This document shows, piece after piece, positions 1-9,679 of a stretch of DNA of 64,000 nucleotides. This stretch comes from Gnetum montanum (taxonomy: Eukaryota > Streptophyta > Gnetopsida > Gnetales > Gnetaceae), in NCBI GenBank assembly GCA_015680685.1, contig MNCI01001396.1, positions 1-64,000 of the forward strand, in the 5' to 3' direction. The notes beneath the pieces were generated by a model that did not search any database, had not been told where the DNA came from, and saw nothing but the letters and a program-made list of their open reading frames with translations. Position numbers and translations under genes: made by a program. Each line of letters starts with the position of its first letter. Positions within the stretch are counted from its first letter, which is position 1.

Positions 1-101
1 AGCTCCAGGCTATTCTTCAGTGTCATCAACCTTCAAAGCCTGGAGTACGTGACAAAGGGAAAGCACCCATGGAGGAGCCACCGCCACCAGGAACTACATG
101 A
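1..101 (+). pseudogene. ORF3 C-terminus of element P0 (partial, cut by window edge)
   Basis: This is the last 32 codons of the extra ORF that lies between pol and the 3' LTR in this element group. The frame is open from base 3 to the TGA at 99-101. It ends in the charged and proline-rich tail DKGKAPMEEPPPPGTT, which recurs with few changes at the ends of the N2, N1 and A1 copies. The preceding residues (LQAILQCHQPSKP) match the region after the coiled coil in N2. This is the only copy here with no stop in the visible part. The function of ORF3 is unknown; only its last part is inside the window. Confidence 0.8.
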
Positions 102-272
102 GTTCCACATTTTTGTAGTTGTAGCAGTTTTTCTCTGCGTTGTGTCTTCCCACACTGTGGCATTAGTCCATTTCTTTTTCTAGTTAATAATCCCATACCT
201 ATCCACTGTGTAATCACTGAAGCTTGTTCTCCTTGTAACTTGAGGACGAGTTTTTATTCAGTCGTGGGGGTA
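102..272 (+). other. P0 3' untranslated tail with polypurine tract
   Basis: This is the non-coding stretch between the ORF3 stop and the 3' LTR. It holds the conserved line TTGAGGACGAG at about 239-249, found before the 3' LTR in all elements here and common at that place in plant Ty3/gypsy elements. It ends in the polypurine tract TTCAGTCGTGGGGGTA (257-272), immediately before the LTR. In the family this tract primes plus-strand DNA synthesis. Confidence 0.75.
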
Positions 273-299
273 TGATGAGACGCGGTTTGCGTCGGCTAC

Positions 300-370
300 G
301 ATATCGCGTACGCGATATTGCGTCCGACACGATATCGCGTCCTTCCTTACGATATCGCGTACGCGATATC
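300..370 (+). repeat. U3 palindrome array (GATATCGCGTACGCGATATC)
   Basis: 351-370 is a perfect 20-bp palindrome, GATATCGCGTACGCGATATC. 300-319 is the same with one mismatch, and 331-340 is a half copy. Decayed versions with the GATATC cores kept lie at the matching place in the U3 of A1 (3390-3460), N1, N2, A2 and A3. Their position just upstream of the TATA box suggests binding sites for a dimeric factor or an enhancer; that role is inferred. Confidence 0.7.
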
Positions 371-388
371 ACAGTTAGCCGTCATTTC

Positions 389-396
389 TATAAATA
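389..396 (+). promoter_or_regulatory. P0 LTR TATA box
   Basis: TATAAATA lies 19 bp downstream of the U3 palindrome. The same box sits at the same place in the other LTRs, for example 3473-3480 and 23267-23274 on the plus strand, and as TATTTATA in the minus-strand elements. It is a core promoter by position and sequence. Confidence 0.65.
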
Positions 397-563
397 AGAG
401 GTGGCTCTCCCTTATTCCACATCCTAGTTTTAGTGTAGCGAAGCTCTGGCAGTTTGATCCCTCCAGAGTTAGAATTTTTCCCGTGTCTGCCCGCAGTGTG
501 GTGAATGTGATTGTACGGTGTCTTTATTCGAGTGTGCCGTACTTGGACACGCACATGACAGGC

Positions 564-569
564 AATAAA
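564..569 (+). terminator. P0 LTR polyadenylation signal
   Basis: AATAAA in the context CAATAAAGATCGAG. The context is shared by all LTRs in the window (for example A1 at about 3620, and as ATCTTTATT in minus-strand copies). It is likely the 3' end-processing signal at the end of R. Confidence 0.5.
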
Positions 570-640
570 GATCGAGATTACTTCATCATTGCAGCACTTA
601 GTTTATTTATTGTTATTTATTTAATGTTATTTATTGCTTN

Positions 641-3355
641 TTTCCCTCTATGTCTTTTTCATATTCCCTATTTACATGAGAACTATATGGGGCCTATTTC
701 TAAAACAATCAAAAATATGTAGGTAAGCTTCGATAGGTTAATTCAAGTGCAAGTTTATACTAGATTGTGAGGCATTTGTGAGTGAGACATCCTTTGTAAA
801 AATATTGTTGCTCCTCCACCGATGATGTTTATGGGATTTTTTACTTGCATGCTTGCTTATACTCATTTGAAGTCATACATATTCCTCTTAGAGATGTATA
901 CATAACTTAGTAGGATTTTTTTATGTGGTGAGTTTCCTTCTTGGTGATGAAGTGGACACATTACTTGCTTAGAGGTAGATGCCCTAGATCTTTTGCTCCA
1001 TATTCATTAGATCCAAGGAAATTCATAGGGGTGCTGAACATCACCGAGGCAATGTTGTCAGAAATAGTATTAGAGCATCATTCAAAGTATTACAATTATT
1101 ATAACATTCTTCAATTTGTTATGTTTTAAGTGTTGCTACAAGGCTTTAATTCTGTAGTCCTAGTTAGTTATCATATTTGATATTGGATCATGAGAGTTTT
1201 TCCTCTTGTTTCTAGCATGGAATGCCGTTTTGGTAAGGCCCTTGATGTATCTTATGTGGAGTCATTACTTTGTTGCTTGCAACCTTTTCTATATTATGTA
1301 AGGATAGATAGGCTTGGTTGCATTCATTGGACTTTCCTCTAATACTTACATTAGTGGTTGAAAAAGAAAATGATTCTTGTTAATGTGATTGGTTGTAAGT
1401 GCTATTAGTAATAAATGTAATGTTATTCAAGGAGCATTCCATCCTTGATCTATAGTGATTTATATGGGATGAATTGGACATTGTCTCCACTTCAATTTTC
1501 ATCTAGATAATATGTGTTAAGATGGTTATATTAGACATGTAGCAGATGATATCCTTGCATTCCCACTTTTCTTATTAATACATGAAATACAAGATTGATT
1601 TTCTAGGATGCTATTTTGCCTAGTACCTTTGGATATAGGGATTTCAGATGTGCTTATGTTGATCCTTGGTTTGGGTAAACAAAGACTTGCTAGTGGACTA
1701 ACTTACATTTATGTTTGTATTTACTTGTTTATCCATTTGTTTATATGTCTTTCTTTTAGTTTCAATTCAAGTCTCTCATACACATTATGCTCACTTTAGT
1801 TCTTGGTCACTATCATGTAGTTTTTGTGAATAGGATGTGGCTACATGTGACTTTTTAGCTCATTACAAGGTTGGGATTTTTTGGTATATCTTATGGTATC
1901 ATGTGCTTCTAGCTTAGCAAATTTTGATGTGATCTCAGTTTTGATGTCCTCTTATGTTTCAATTTTAGCTACCCTTGATGTGGATCAATTTATCTTGTCA
2001 TTTTATCTTGAGACTATATATGTTTGCATATGGGCTTTTTATTATTCCTCTTCAAATTGTAATACCTATCTTGGATACTTTATTTTTGAGTTTGTACTTT
2101 TTAAATCTTTGCAAGGTAGGCCATTCTTATTTTGGATTGTTCCAAGACCTTGATTCTCTTCAAAGTGCTTTGATTTTATTGAAGGTCATGTTTCCCTGTT
2201 GTAAATTTAGACATTTGTATTTTGAGACATCTCTTCGTCTTACTATTGAGGACTATTGCTAGTTATTTCAATCTCCTCTTATTATTGCTAGATGAGATTA
2301 TGAAATCCCTATCTATGCTTTTTAGTGATCTTTTAGAACGTGTTATCTTAATAAGGTTAAGCATCTATATGAATGGATGTCCTTTATTTCTGATGATCAT
2401 TAGAAATTTTGAAAGTGCTCTAGTTATCCCTCATTAGTGGATCAAAAGCTCTAATTTGCATAGTTGTATCTTGATTAGCTATGTGTGCTTTTGTATGGAT
2501 GATCTCTATGCATGTTGTTTGAGATCTTACTTTTTGTAGTACTTATAAATTCTTATATTTCTTTAGTCTTTGATATCTATGATTGTAATTGGTGAATGCA
2601 TTATATGGCTTGTATGCTACATATGTCTCATGTTAACTCTTTTATGTTTCAGAGCTATAATCTTAATCTTGCAAGTAGCATAGATACCAAAATGTTGAGA
2701 TAGTGGGAACCTTGGTTGATTCTGTGAGTACAATGTCTAAAGGAAAGAAAAGTTATCTTAAGATGATGATGAAATTAATTATCTAGTCTCATATTCATGG
2801 CATTAAGATATGGATTTTTTAGTACCTACGCTATATCAAAATAGCTTGATACATCATGATTTGTTTGTCTCTTAGTACTTTGGGTGAGTACTTATAGAGG
2901 AATGTTATCAATTTTAAATCCCTTTAGATTTTTGGATGAGAAGAAGGCATATATTAGTATCTAAGGTCCTACTAGATATTAAGGATCTTGATATGGTGAT
3001 GTCTTAGGATCTCATTATGGTAGGTGATGAATCTCCTGCAACATTCTAACATCTTTGTTTATGTAGTGTTCTCATTTCAATCCAATCATTTTGATGAAAG
3101 ATTTTAGTGGTATTAGTATTTTAGTTGGAAATGTATGTTTAGAGATAGGTTTTTAAACTAGAATGCTTCAGTTTCCATTCTACATTTCATGGCCTAAAAC
3201 CTCAGTCTTAGGATGGACTTGAGTAGTTGTGTCCTCAAACCTCTTAGGCCTAGGTAGTTTTCTTATTACTGCATGTTATTCACATCAAGCATTTTCCATG
3301 TTCCATGTTTATTCTACCACATTGATGTAATAGTTTTGTCATTATTAATTTGTTT
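641..3355. other. Unassigned AT-rich intergenic sequence
   Basis: 2.7 kb between the broken P0 LTR and A1. Only short, stop-rich frames are present. I see no LTR end, domain motif, tandem repeat or RNA gene. It could be very old transposon sequence or true intergenic DNA. It is the left flank into which A1 inserted (ATGAA at 3356-3360). Confidence 0.6.
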
Positions 3356-3360
3356 ATGAA

Positions 3361-3910
3361 TGATAAATCAAAATTTGGCAGACTATGATATAGGATATAC
3401 GATATTGTTGCTCTGATATCATAGCACTAGTTATGTTATCGTATATGCGATATCGCCAGATGCACGCCAGCTTATAAATACAACACTTAGGTGCATAGAT
3501 CCATAGAATTTTTCATTCAATAGTAGCATAACTCTTGTAGTTTGCCTACAGTGTAGTGTGATATAGTGTATAAAGTCTTTATTTGAGCATCTTGTACTTG
3601 GGTACAAGTGTGACTAACAATAAAGATCGAGCTATCTCATACTATTACAACATTCTGCTAGTTTACTATTTTTCTTATAATACTATTTACTATTTTCTTA
3701 GTTAATGTTTACTTTTCCATGTACTTTACCATTACTATTGTTAAGCGGAATGAGTGCAACTAATCTCGAACACTTAAGTGTAATTTCTTGGTAGCCCAAT
3801 AGTGTTATTGCTTGGTTCACCCAGTAGCGAAGTCCTTGGTAATCCCAATAGTAGTTACATGAAGCCCACAATGTGGATGAAAGATCAAGATTGGATACTC
3901 ATTACCTTAG
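3361..3910 (+). mobile_element. A1 5' LTR, left part (U3-R)
   Basis: It starts TGATAAATCAAAATTTGGCAG, matching the start of the 3' LTR at 23169. It holds decayed GATATC palindromes (about 3390-3460), TATAAATA (3473-3480), the AATAAAGATCGAG signal near 3620, and three 24-bp tandem units (3787-3858). It stops at ATTACCTTAG, where N1 has inserted; CTTAG (3906-3910) is the left target duplication. The 3' LTR runs on from the same point as TGATAGAATAGA. Confidence 0.9.
3787..3858 (+). repeat. Three 24-bp tandem units in the A1 LTR
   Basis: Units lie at 3787-3810, 3811-3834 and 3835-3858, each beginning CTTGGT and carrying a CCCA(A/G)TAG core. The 3' LTR has the same three units at 23620-23691. 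N1 has 24-bp-spaced counterparts at 4241-4310 on the other strand, and looser versions occur in N2 and A2. The array lies downstream of the polyadenylation signal. Its role is unknown. Confidence 0.75.
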
Positions 3911-4798
3911 TCATGAGCAGCGAGGTAACCCTATGCCCAACCATACGAATCATAAGTGTTCACGCACGATCCGTTCGAATTCCATGGATGGGACTAGTTG
4001 TGCATCTAAATCATTATGCTTTGATCATAGTTTGTTGTTTCCCACTTAGACTAGTGGTAGCTTTGTCATGTATGGTTTAGTCCAAAGTGAGGTATATGAT
4101 GTTGTTTAATCCTATGTAGCTCTTAATGAAAATAAAGAGATAAATTAATTAAGCTAATGAACAATGGGAAGTAAAACCTAAACTAGCCTATGTGCGATGA
4201 GTATCCATTTCTAAGCATCTACACATGCCTTGGACTTTGTATAATCACCGTTGGAATTGCCAAGCATACGTCAGTGGGCTTGCCAAACAATACACTGTTG
4301 GGTTACCAAGTAATTACACTTAAGTGTTTGTGATTAACTATACTCATTCCGCTTAATGACAAGAATTGTAAAGAGCAATTAATGGAAATATCAACTAAGT
4401 AAAATAGTAAATAATTAAACAATTAAATAATTAAAAGAAATAATAATCTAAGTGGATGCTGCAATGATGGAAGTAACTGTGATCTTTATTTCTAGTCATG
4501 TAACCTATCCAAGTACGTCACACTCAAATAAGAATACCATAAAATCATAAACATCACACTATCGACATGCATTGGGAATAACAGAATTGGAAATTAACAA
4601 TATATGAAAAAGTTAACTAAAATCTGAAACTAAAACTATGTCCAAACTATGCACCCAAGTGTTGTATTTATAAGCTAGCACAGAGGAGATGATATAAGAT
4701 ATATGACATTATTTCTTAGGACCCGATATCACATATATGATATTGGAGCCTCGATATTGGATATCCAATATGAGGGCTAACATAATCATGACTTACCA
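3911..4798 (-). mobile_element. N1 3' LTR
   Basis: On the plus strand it begins TCATGAGCAGCGAGG (a mutated TGATGAG) and ends ACTTACCA, followed by the reversed polypurine tract TACCCCCATGACTGAA. It holds reversed 24-bp units at 4241-4310, a reversed polyadenylation signal (ATCTTTATT, about 4480) and GATATC-rich U3 (about 4690-4775). Confidence 0.88.
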
Positions 4799-4986
4799 TA
4801 CCCCCATGACTGAATGAAAACTCGTCCTCGATTTAAAAAAAATGAAAAATAAGCTATTTACAAAATGTTGGAATGGTACGGAATTATTGACTGACTCAAA
4901 CAAAAAAACAAATGGACTCTTACATGCCACAGTGGTGTTTTACAAAAATTTGGACATAATACTACAAGACACAAAATTAGGGAAGC
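4799..4986 (-). other. N1 polypurine tract and 3' untranslated tail
   Basis: On the sense strand the non-coding tail after the ORF3 stop contains the conserved line near CGAGGACGAG and ends in TTCAGTCATGGGGGTA (4799-4814), next to the 3' LTR. This is the plus-strand primer site by position. Confidence 0.7.
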
Positions 4987-7715
4987 TCATGTAGTTCTCG
5001 GAGGTGGTGGCTCCTCCATCAATCACTTTCCTTTGTTGCCAAGCTTCTGAAATTTGTAACGATTGAGTGCCTGCAACTTTTCTTCTTCTATCCTTGGATC
5101 CTATATTGACGAGGTTGTTGAACCAATGTGTGTTGGTGCTGGCACGTCCTAAGGGCATGATAGTTGGAAAAACATTTTATTAGCCTTTACGTACTAGGTC
5201 ACAAATTGTTGTCGCTCCTCTTCAAATGCCCTAGCCTTTTCTTTGAACTCATGATAATCTATGAGTCTCTTGGCTAGGTCTGAAGTGACATTCTTCTATC
5301 CATGGTAGCGAGCTTTAGCCATCTCAAGTTTTGAGTTTGCAACATGAAGTTTTTGTAGAGCAACCTTTTTATCTGCAAACTCTTTCTCGTATAACACATA
5401 AGTGGTTGCAGCTTGTTTCTCCAGCTCGCTTTAAGGCTAACTTGTTGTTAACATGGCAAGGTTGGCATATCTGAGGTTAGCTAATGCCATGTGTTTCTTC
5501 AAATCCTCAATCTATAGGTCTTTATTCTTTACTTTCTCCTAATGGACCAGTGCATAACTATCTAGAATTAGTTGCCAATCAAGATTTTATGCTAACATGG
5601 ATCTATATGGGCCTTGGCCATTTGGATTTATTTTTTTTTTATCTGCTTGTACATGCCTACTTGGTTCCAGAAGTGTTCTTTCAACTTCTCATGTTTCTTG
5701 GTCTCATTCTACCATGTGCTTATTTCAATTACGGATTTTTATTGAATGGCATAGACCTCCTTTATTGAGAGGATTCTATTTTCCCTAGCCAATCTATTGA
5801 TATCTTGGTTGACCCTTATTAGTTGTTTCCTCAATTGATGGACACTTTCTTCTAGAACATTCTTTTGTTTTTCAATGGTGGTCAACCTTAAGTTCTTTGT
5901 AACGAGTTGCTTATTCTCTTCCTACGTGGTAGTTAATGCCTTCTTGTAAGCATGGGATTGTGCATTAGCAATAGAAGCATTCTAGACTCCTTCTCCTTTT
6001 CTTGCTTGGTAGCTTTATTTTCCTTGATCAACTTGTTTAGCTACTCTTTTTTGAATGAATCTAGTTGGTTAGACACAATAAATTAGATAGGATCTCATCT
6101 CTCATTCCTCAAGGTGGTTAGCTCTTATTACAAATGTTGCACTTCCACTTCCGCATGTTACGCCCTAACCTCAGCCATGACCAACTTTCCTTTGGTGGTT
6201 ATTATGTTTGATTGTGTTGTAGTGACATCACTAGGGATGTCAAACAGGGTGTTCATCACTTTCCCTATTTGCAACAATTGATCTAACACATCCTCATGTG
6301 CCATAGAAGTCATTGAAGTCCCAGTGAGCATTTATGCATCTTTGGTCCTAGTCAGATCTACTAGGGGTACAATAGGCACATTGAATGATTCCTTGATGTG
6401 ATTTGTTATTACTTCTGTTGCACCTACCACATCCCAATGCTGCATTACCACTACTGTGGCATCTTCTCCTATTTTGAGCATCACTTGAAAGGATGTAGCA
6501 TTACCAAATATTTTTCTAGACCATTGGGATTCTCCTCCTGATTACAGTGACACTTATCCTCTTGTCAGATTGGCCGAAATGATGGGTTGCACCTTGTCTA
6601 AGACTCTAAAGAGGCTTGATTCCTCTATGCTTTCCTAGTTAAGCATTTCAGTAATTTTTTGTAAGTGGCTTATTGCTAGCTTATAGTCTTATGGTGGTGG
6701 TGGCGGAGCTTATGTTTCATGGTGTGGTTTAGACTCTCATTCTGCTTCTTTTTCTAGTTCTACTTCCTTCTTCGGTTCTTGCTCCTCACTAAGGTCTTTC
6801 CTTAGTGTTGCAGGTTTGAGGAGTTTAGCAAAGGAAGCATTCTGAGCCTTCTTGAAAACATTGTTTGTGTACCTCCAGGATTCTAGCATGTTTACATAGC
6901 TTTCTAATTAGGAAAGGGAATGGAAGTGTTGGCTTCCCTACCTTTTTCTCCTCAAATCACCTCTGAATCTCTATGTAGTATAACTAGGGAAGGTTAGCTA
7001 CGTATTTTCCCATTAGGATGACACTTACCCTAGCTGCATAGGTTGAAATTTTGTTAAGAACTTTGGTTGGGAAGAGATGATACATGCCTATCTTGAAGAA
7101 TGTTCTATCTCCTAGAGTTAATTCATTATACATCTTATCATCCTTGCCGTATGCCCACTTTAGTCACAACTTTATAGTGTTAGGGTCAAATCTTGTAGAC
7201 TGATGGTCTAACTTAGCTCCCTGATTTGGAAAATTGAGAGCTTTTATGATTTCTTTGATCAAGAATGAGACATTGAGTCCACAAATATTTACAATCATAC
7301 CTTCCTCTTTGTTGTGCCAGAATTGATATGTTTCTCCAAGATACCACTTGCCACTATTTGAAAGAATTGACGATAAGGGTGATGCCTAGAGTTGTGTTTG
7401 AATGGATTCAAGAGTGAATGCCATGAATAGGATGAAGTTCATCTCCACGATAACTCTGGTCAACATGAATTTCTCTTGAATTGCTTCAAGGCATTCTGTG
7501 GACAATGTGAGACATTGTCCCTGTGTAGGAGCTTGGGTTTTTATGGCCTCTTCGTGGACCATTTGCCTAGTGATAGGAGCCTCTTGATGGATGCTGAATG
7601 GTTGAGCTTCTTGGTCCTTGTGCTCTACATGCTAACCTTGTTGGCCCTTACCATCCCTTGGGCATTTGGGGGCTCCCTGTGAAGGTCCTCATTGTGTTCC
7701 TCTTTTTGGGGCCAT
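4987..7715 (-). pseudogene. N1 ORF3: coiled-coil protein with plant-transposon-protein-like N-terminus
   Basis: It starts MAPKRG at 7715, directly after the splice-acceptor-like TTACAG, and ends GTT-stop (…PRTT, TGA at 4987-4989). Length is about 910 codons. The N-terminal third (about 7300-6880) aligns with the better kept N2 copy, including the FP-x-LI-x-LC-type block at about 6930-6890. The rest is a long charged helix, rich in Glu, Lys, Gln and Ala. Stops are frequent, the first about eight codons in. I see no signal peptide or membrane segment. Its location is that of the env-like ORF of Athila elements, but nothing in the sequence shows an envelope role. Confidence 0.75.
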
Positions 7716-8018
7716 CTGTAATCAATCAAAGATCAGATGTTACTAAGGTGTTGTTATGTATCATTAATAGGTTTATACCTTAGTCATGGCCTTAGTTTCA
7801 TTAAGTTCTTTAGTTCATATGATTATAGAGTTAGAAAATTTTTTAGAAAAATGCCCAAAAGGTGGCTATCTTCTCGTATGACCTTACATAGTTGGTTCCT
7901 TTTTCCTTACGTGTGGCTTATTATGATGGTTATGGTTTCTTGGGTGGAAAAATTAAGGTTTTTGGCACTACCACAATTGATGTTTTACTATAGCACTTAT
8001 GGTTTTTAACATTCTTAC
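7716..8018 (-). promoter_or_regulatory. Candidate intron in the ORF3 leader (N1)
   Basis: On the sense strand the donor is AAGG|GTAAG (GT at 8018) and the acceptor is TTGATTGATTACAG|ATG, with the AG directly before the ORF3 start codon. Length 303 nt. The same donor and acceptor positions occur in all five elements, with lengths 253-341 nt. Splicing here is inferred from sequence alone. Confidence 0.6.
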
Positions 8019-9679
8019 CCTTATAATACCCTCCAGGTGATAGAAAATCATGAAAAATTGGCACAAGTTTCCCATGAAAACACCCTCCTTCCATAACTAA
8101 CTTGAACACTTCAGGTTCAGACAAGTCCAAATGACACAGAAGTTGGAGAAATAAAGAGCCAAATATCGTAAGTAGAAAGTGGTTACATAGAGCTCTGAGT
8201 CGTAAAAGAAAATTTGAAAGACTCCCCTAGTTGCAAATGATGAGAATGAAGTTTGGACACTCTAGGGGTCATATATATAGGTTTTGTGAGACCCAATACT
8301 AGGTATTCAATGTCGAGTCTGACCCAATATTGGGTAGTCAATATCAGGGTCCATGAATGTGCATTGAATGAGGGTATGAAGCATGAGAAATGAAGCTTTG
8401 TGATTGGTTGGAAGGTTTGAGGTTAGGTCTATAGTTCTGGGATAAGTGGAAAATTAGTTTTAGGCACCAAAAGTGTTAGAAGGTGGAGTCGTTTACGCGA
8501 AAAGCTTTGGAAGATGCAAAAAAAAGGATGTTAAATTGATGTTGTAGAACGGATCAATTACATGATAAGGGAAATTATGAAATTTAACAATTATGCGCTT
8601 GGAAGGTTAAGAATTATGTGGTTGTGTTAAACAAGTACAAGTCACAAGTGGGTCCTCCTGAAAGCAAGCTCTAGCCTATGATGCCCTCATATAACCACAC
8701 CTAAAAATGTCCATAGGTACTAAAGGGGTTAAATGCAATGCATATTCGTGCAACAAAAAACACATGTAAAAATCACCAGTTTAAGATAATAACTCTATGT
8801 TACACAAAACCACAAGTTAGGATCATATGGGCAGTAAAATGAGATGGAATTTAGAAAGGACTACAGAAATTGGGATGTGAGGTGTCTTACTAGAGGCATA
8901 ATAAATCCTTGTACATTATTAATGGTTATGTAATCATCAACCCTACTTTCCAAGATTCAAACCAAGTCCAAACCACATTTCAGGGACATCACATTGTTTC
9001 ATCTCGATGGTTGACAAGCATAAGACTATGATAGTTGCAAGGAGTAACATCACTTAGCGTTTTGTCTAAGGGAGAAGTTTATTTATGGTACTTTTTTTTT
9101 GATGGTTTGAGAAGTTGCCAACCTTTAGGCATGGGTACATGTCTTTCTAGTGGGACCCTTAGAAATTTATTTAGTGCCTTGTTATGTGACTCTTACTTCC
9201 ATTTTTTGTTAGATCTACAAGGATATAATTAGAACCGAAGCAACATGATAGAACATATAGAAGTGGCCAAAGAGAATTCACAAATCCCCTTGATGTCACA
9301 CCCTTTACATTCCCCCTTGGTTCTTTACTCTTTTGCTTAGAAACAATGATTATGAATTTATTTTTAGGTTGGATGATGAAAAATAATATCATTATGACCA
9401 GAGTAAGAAACTCTTATTAATGGAATGAGTGGATGGATGACGTGGTCTCACTGTTTGAATAATCAATCCCTTATGACTTGACAACATAGAGAAAACCTCA
9501 CCTCAATGGGTTACATGATTGTTTTATTCACAAATGAGATTAAAATAACAAAGGAAATAAAGAACAAAAATGAAACATGGAAAAAAGTTGAAAAAGATAG
9601 GAAAAATTGTATCAAGAAGCAAGAAAATGATAAAAAATTGTAAGAAAAAAAGATGAAAAACACTTATTAATTCTAAAGG
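7716..9679 (-). other. N1 conserved spacer between gag and ORF3
   Basis: About 2 kb with no ORF of note, yet it lines up along its length with the spacers of A1, A2, A3 and N2. From gag towards ORF3 it holds a tract T/U-rich in the sense strand (about 9540-9660), the block around GTGGATGGATGACGTGG (about 9430), one copy of the GGCATGGGTACATGTCTTTCTAG motif (9119-9160), the GTGGGTCCTCC…CCACACC block (8650-8710), a purine motif (8081-8100) and a candidate intron. Confidence 0.75.

Larger units (their letters stand above)
273..640 (+). mobile_element. P0 3' LTR, truncated
   Basis: The LTR starts with TGATGAGACGCGG directly after the polypurine tract. It contains a CpG-rich U3 with palindromes, a TATAAATA box (389-396) and an AATAAA signal followed by GATCGAGATTACTTCATCATTGCAGCA, which lines up with the N1 LTR on the opposite strand. 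Homology continues to about TTATTTATTGCTT and stops at the single ambiguous base at 640. The expected last third (about 250-300 bp, ending in CTCATCA) is missing. It is the least decayed LTR in the window: its CpG sites are intact where the others show TpG or CpA. Confidence 0.8.

Noticed and set aside
300-370. CRISPR-like or replication-origin palindromes
   Set aside because: The repeats have no spacers of even length, lie in U3 of an LTR in a plant genome and recur in the other LTRs.
318-722. A 134-codon open frame across the P0 LTR
   Set aside because: It lies in U3/R of an LTR, crosses the ambiguous base and has no counterpart in the other LTRs. It is open by chance.
641-3355. The whole background being one older minus-strand chromovirus carrying A1, A2 and A3
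   Set aside because: I could not read protease, RT or integrase text in 641-3355 or 24040-24622. Only the 47807/63414 ends are suggestive.
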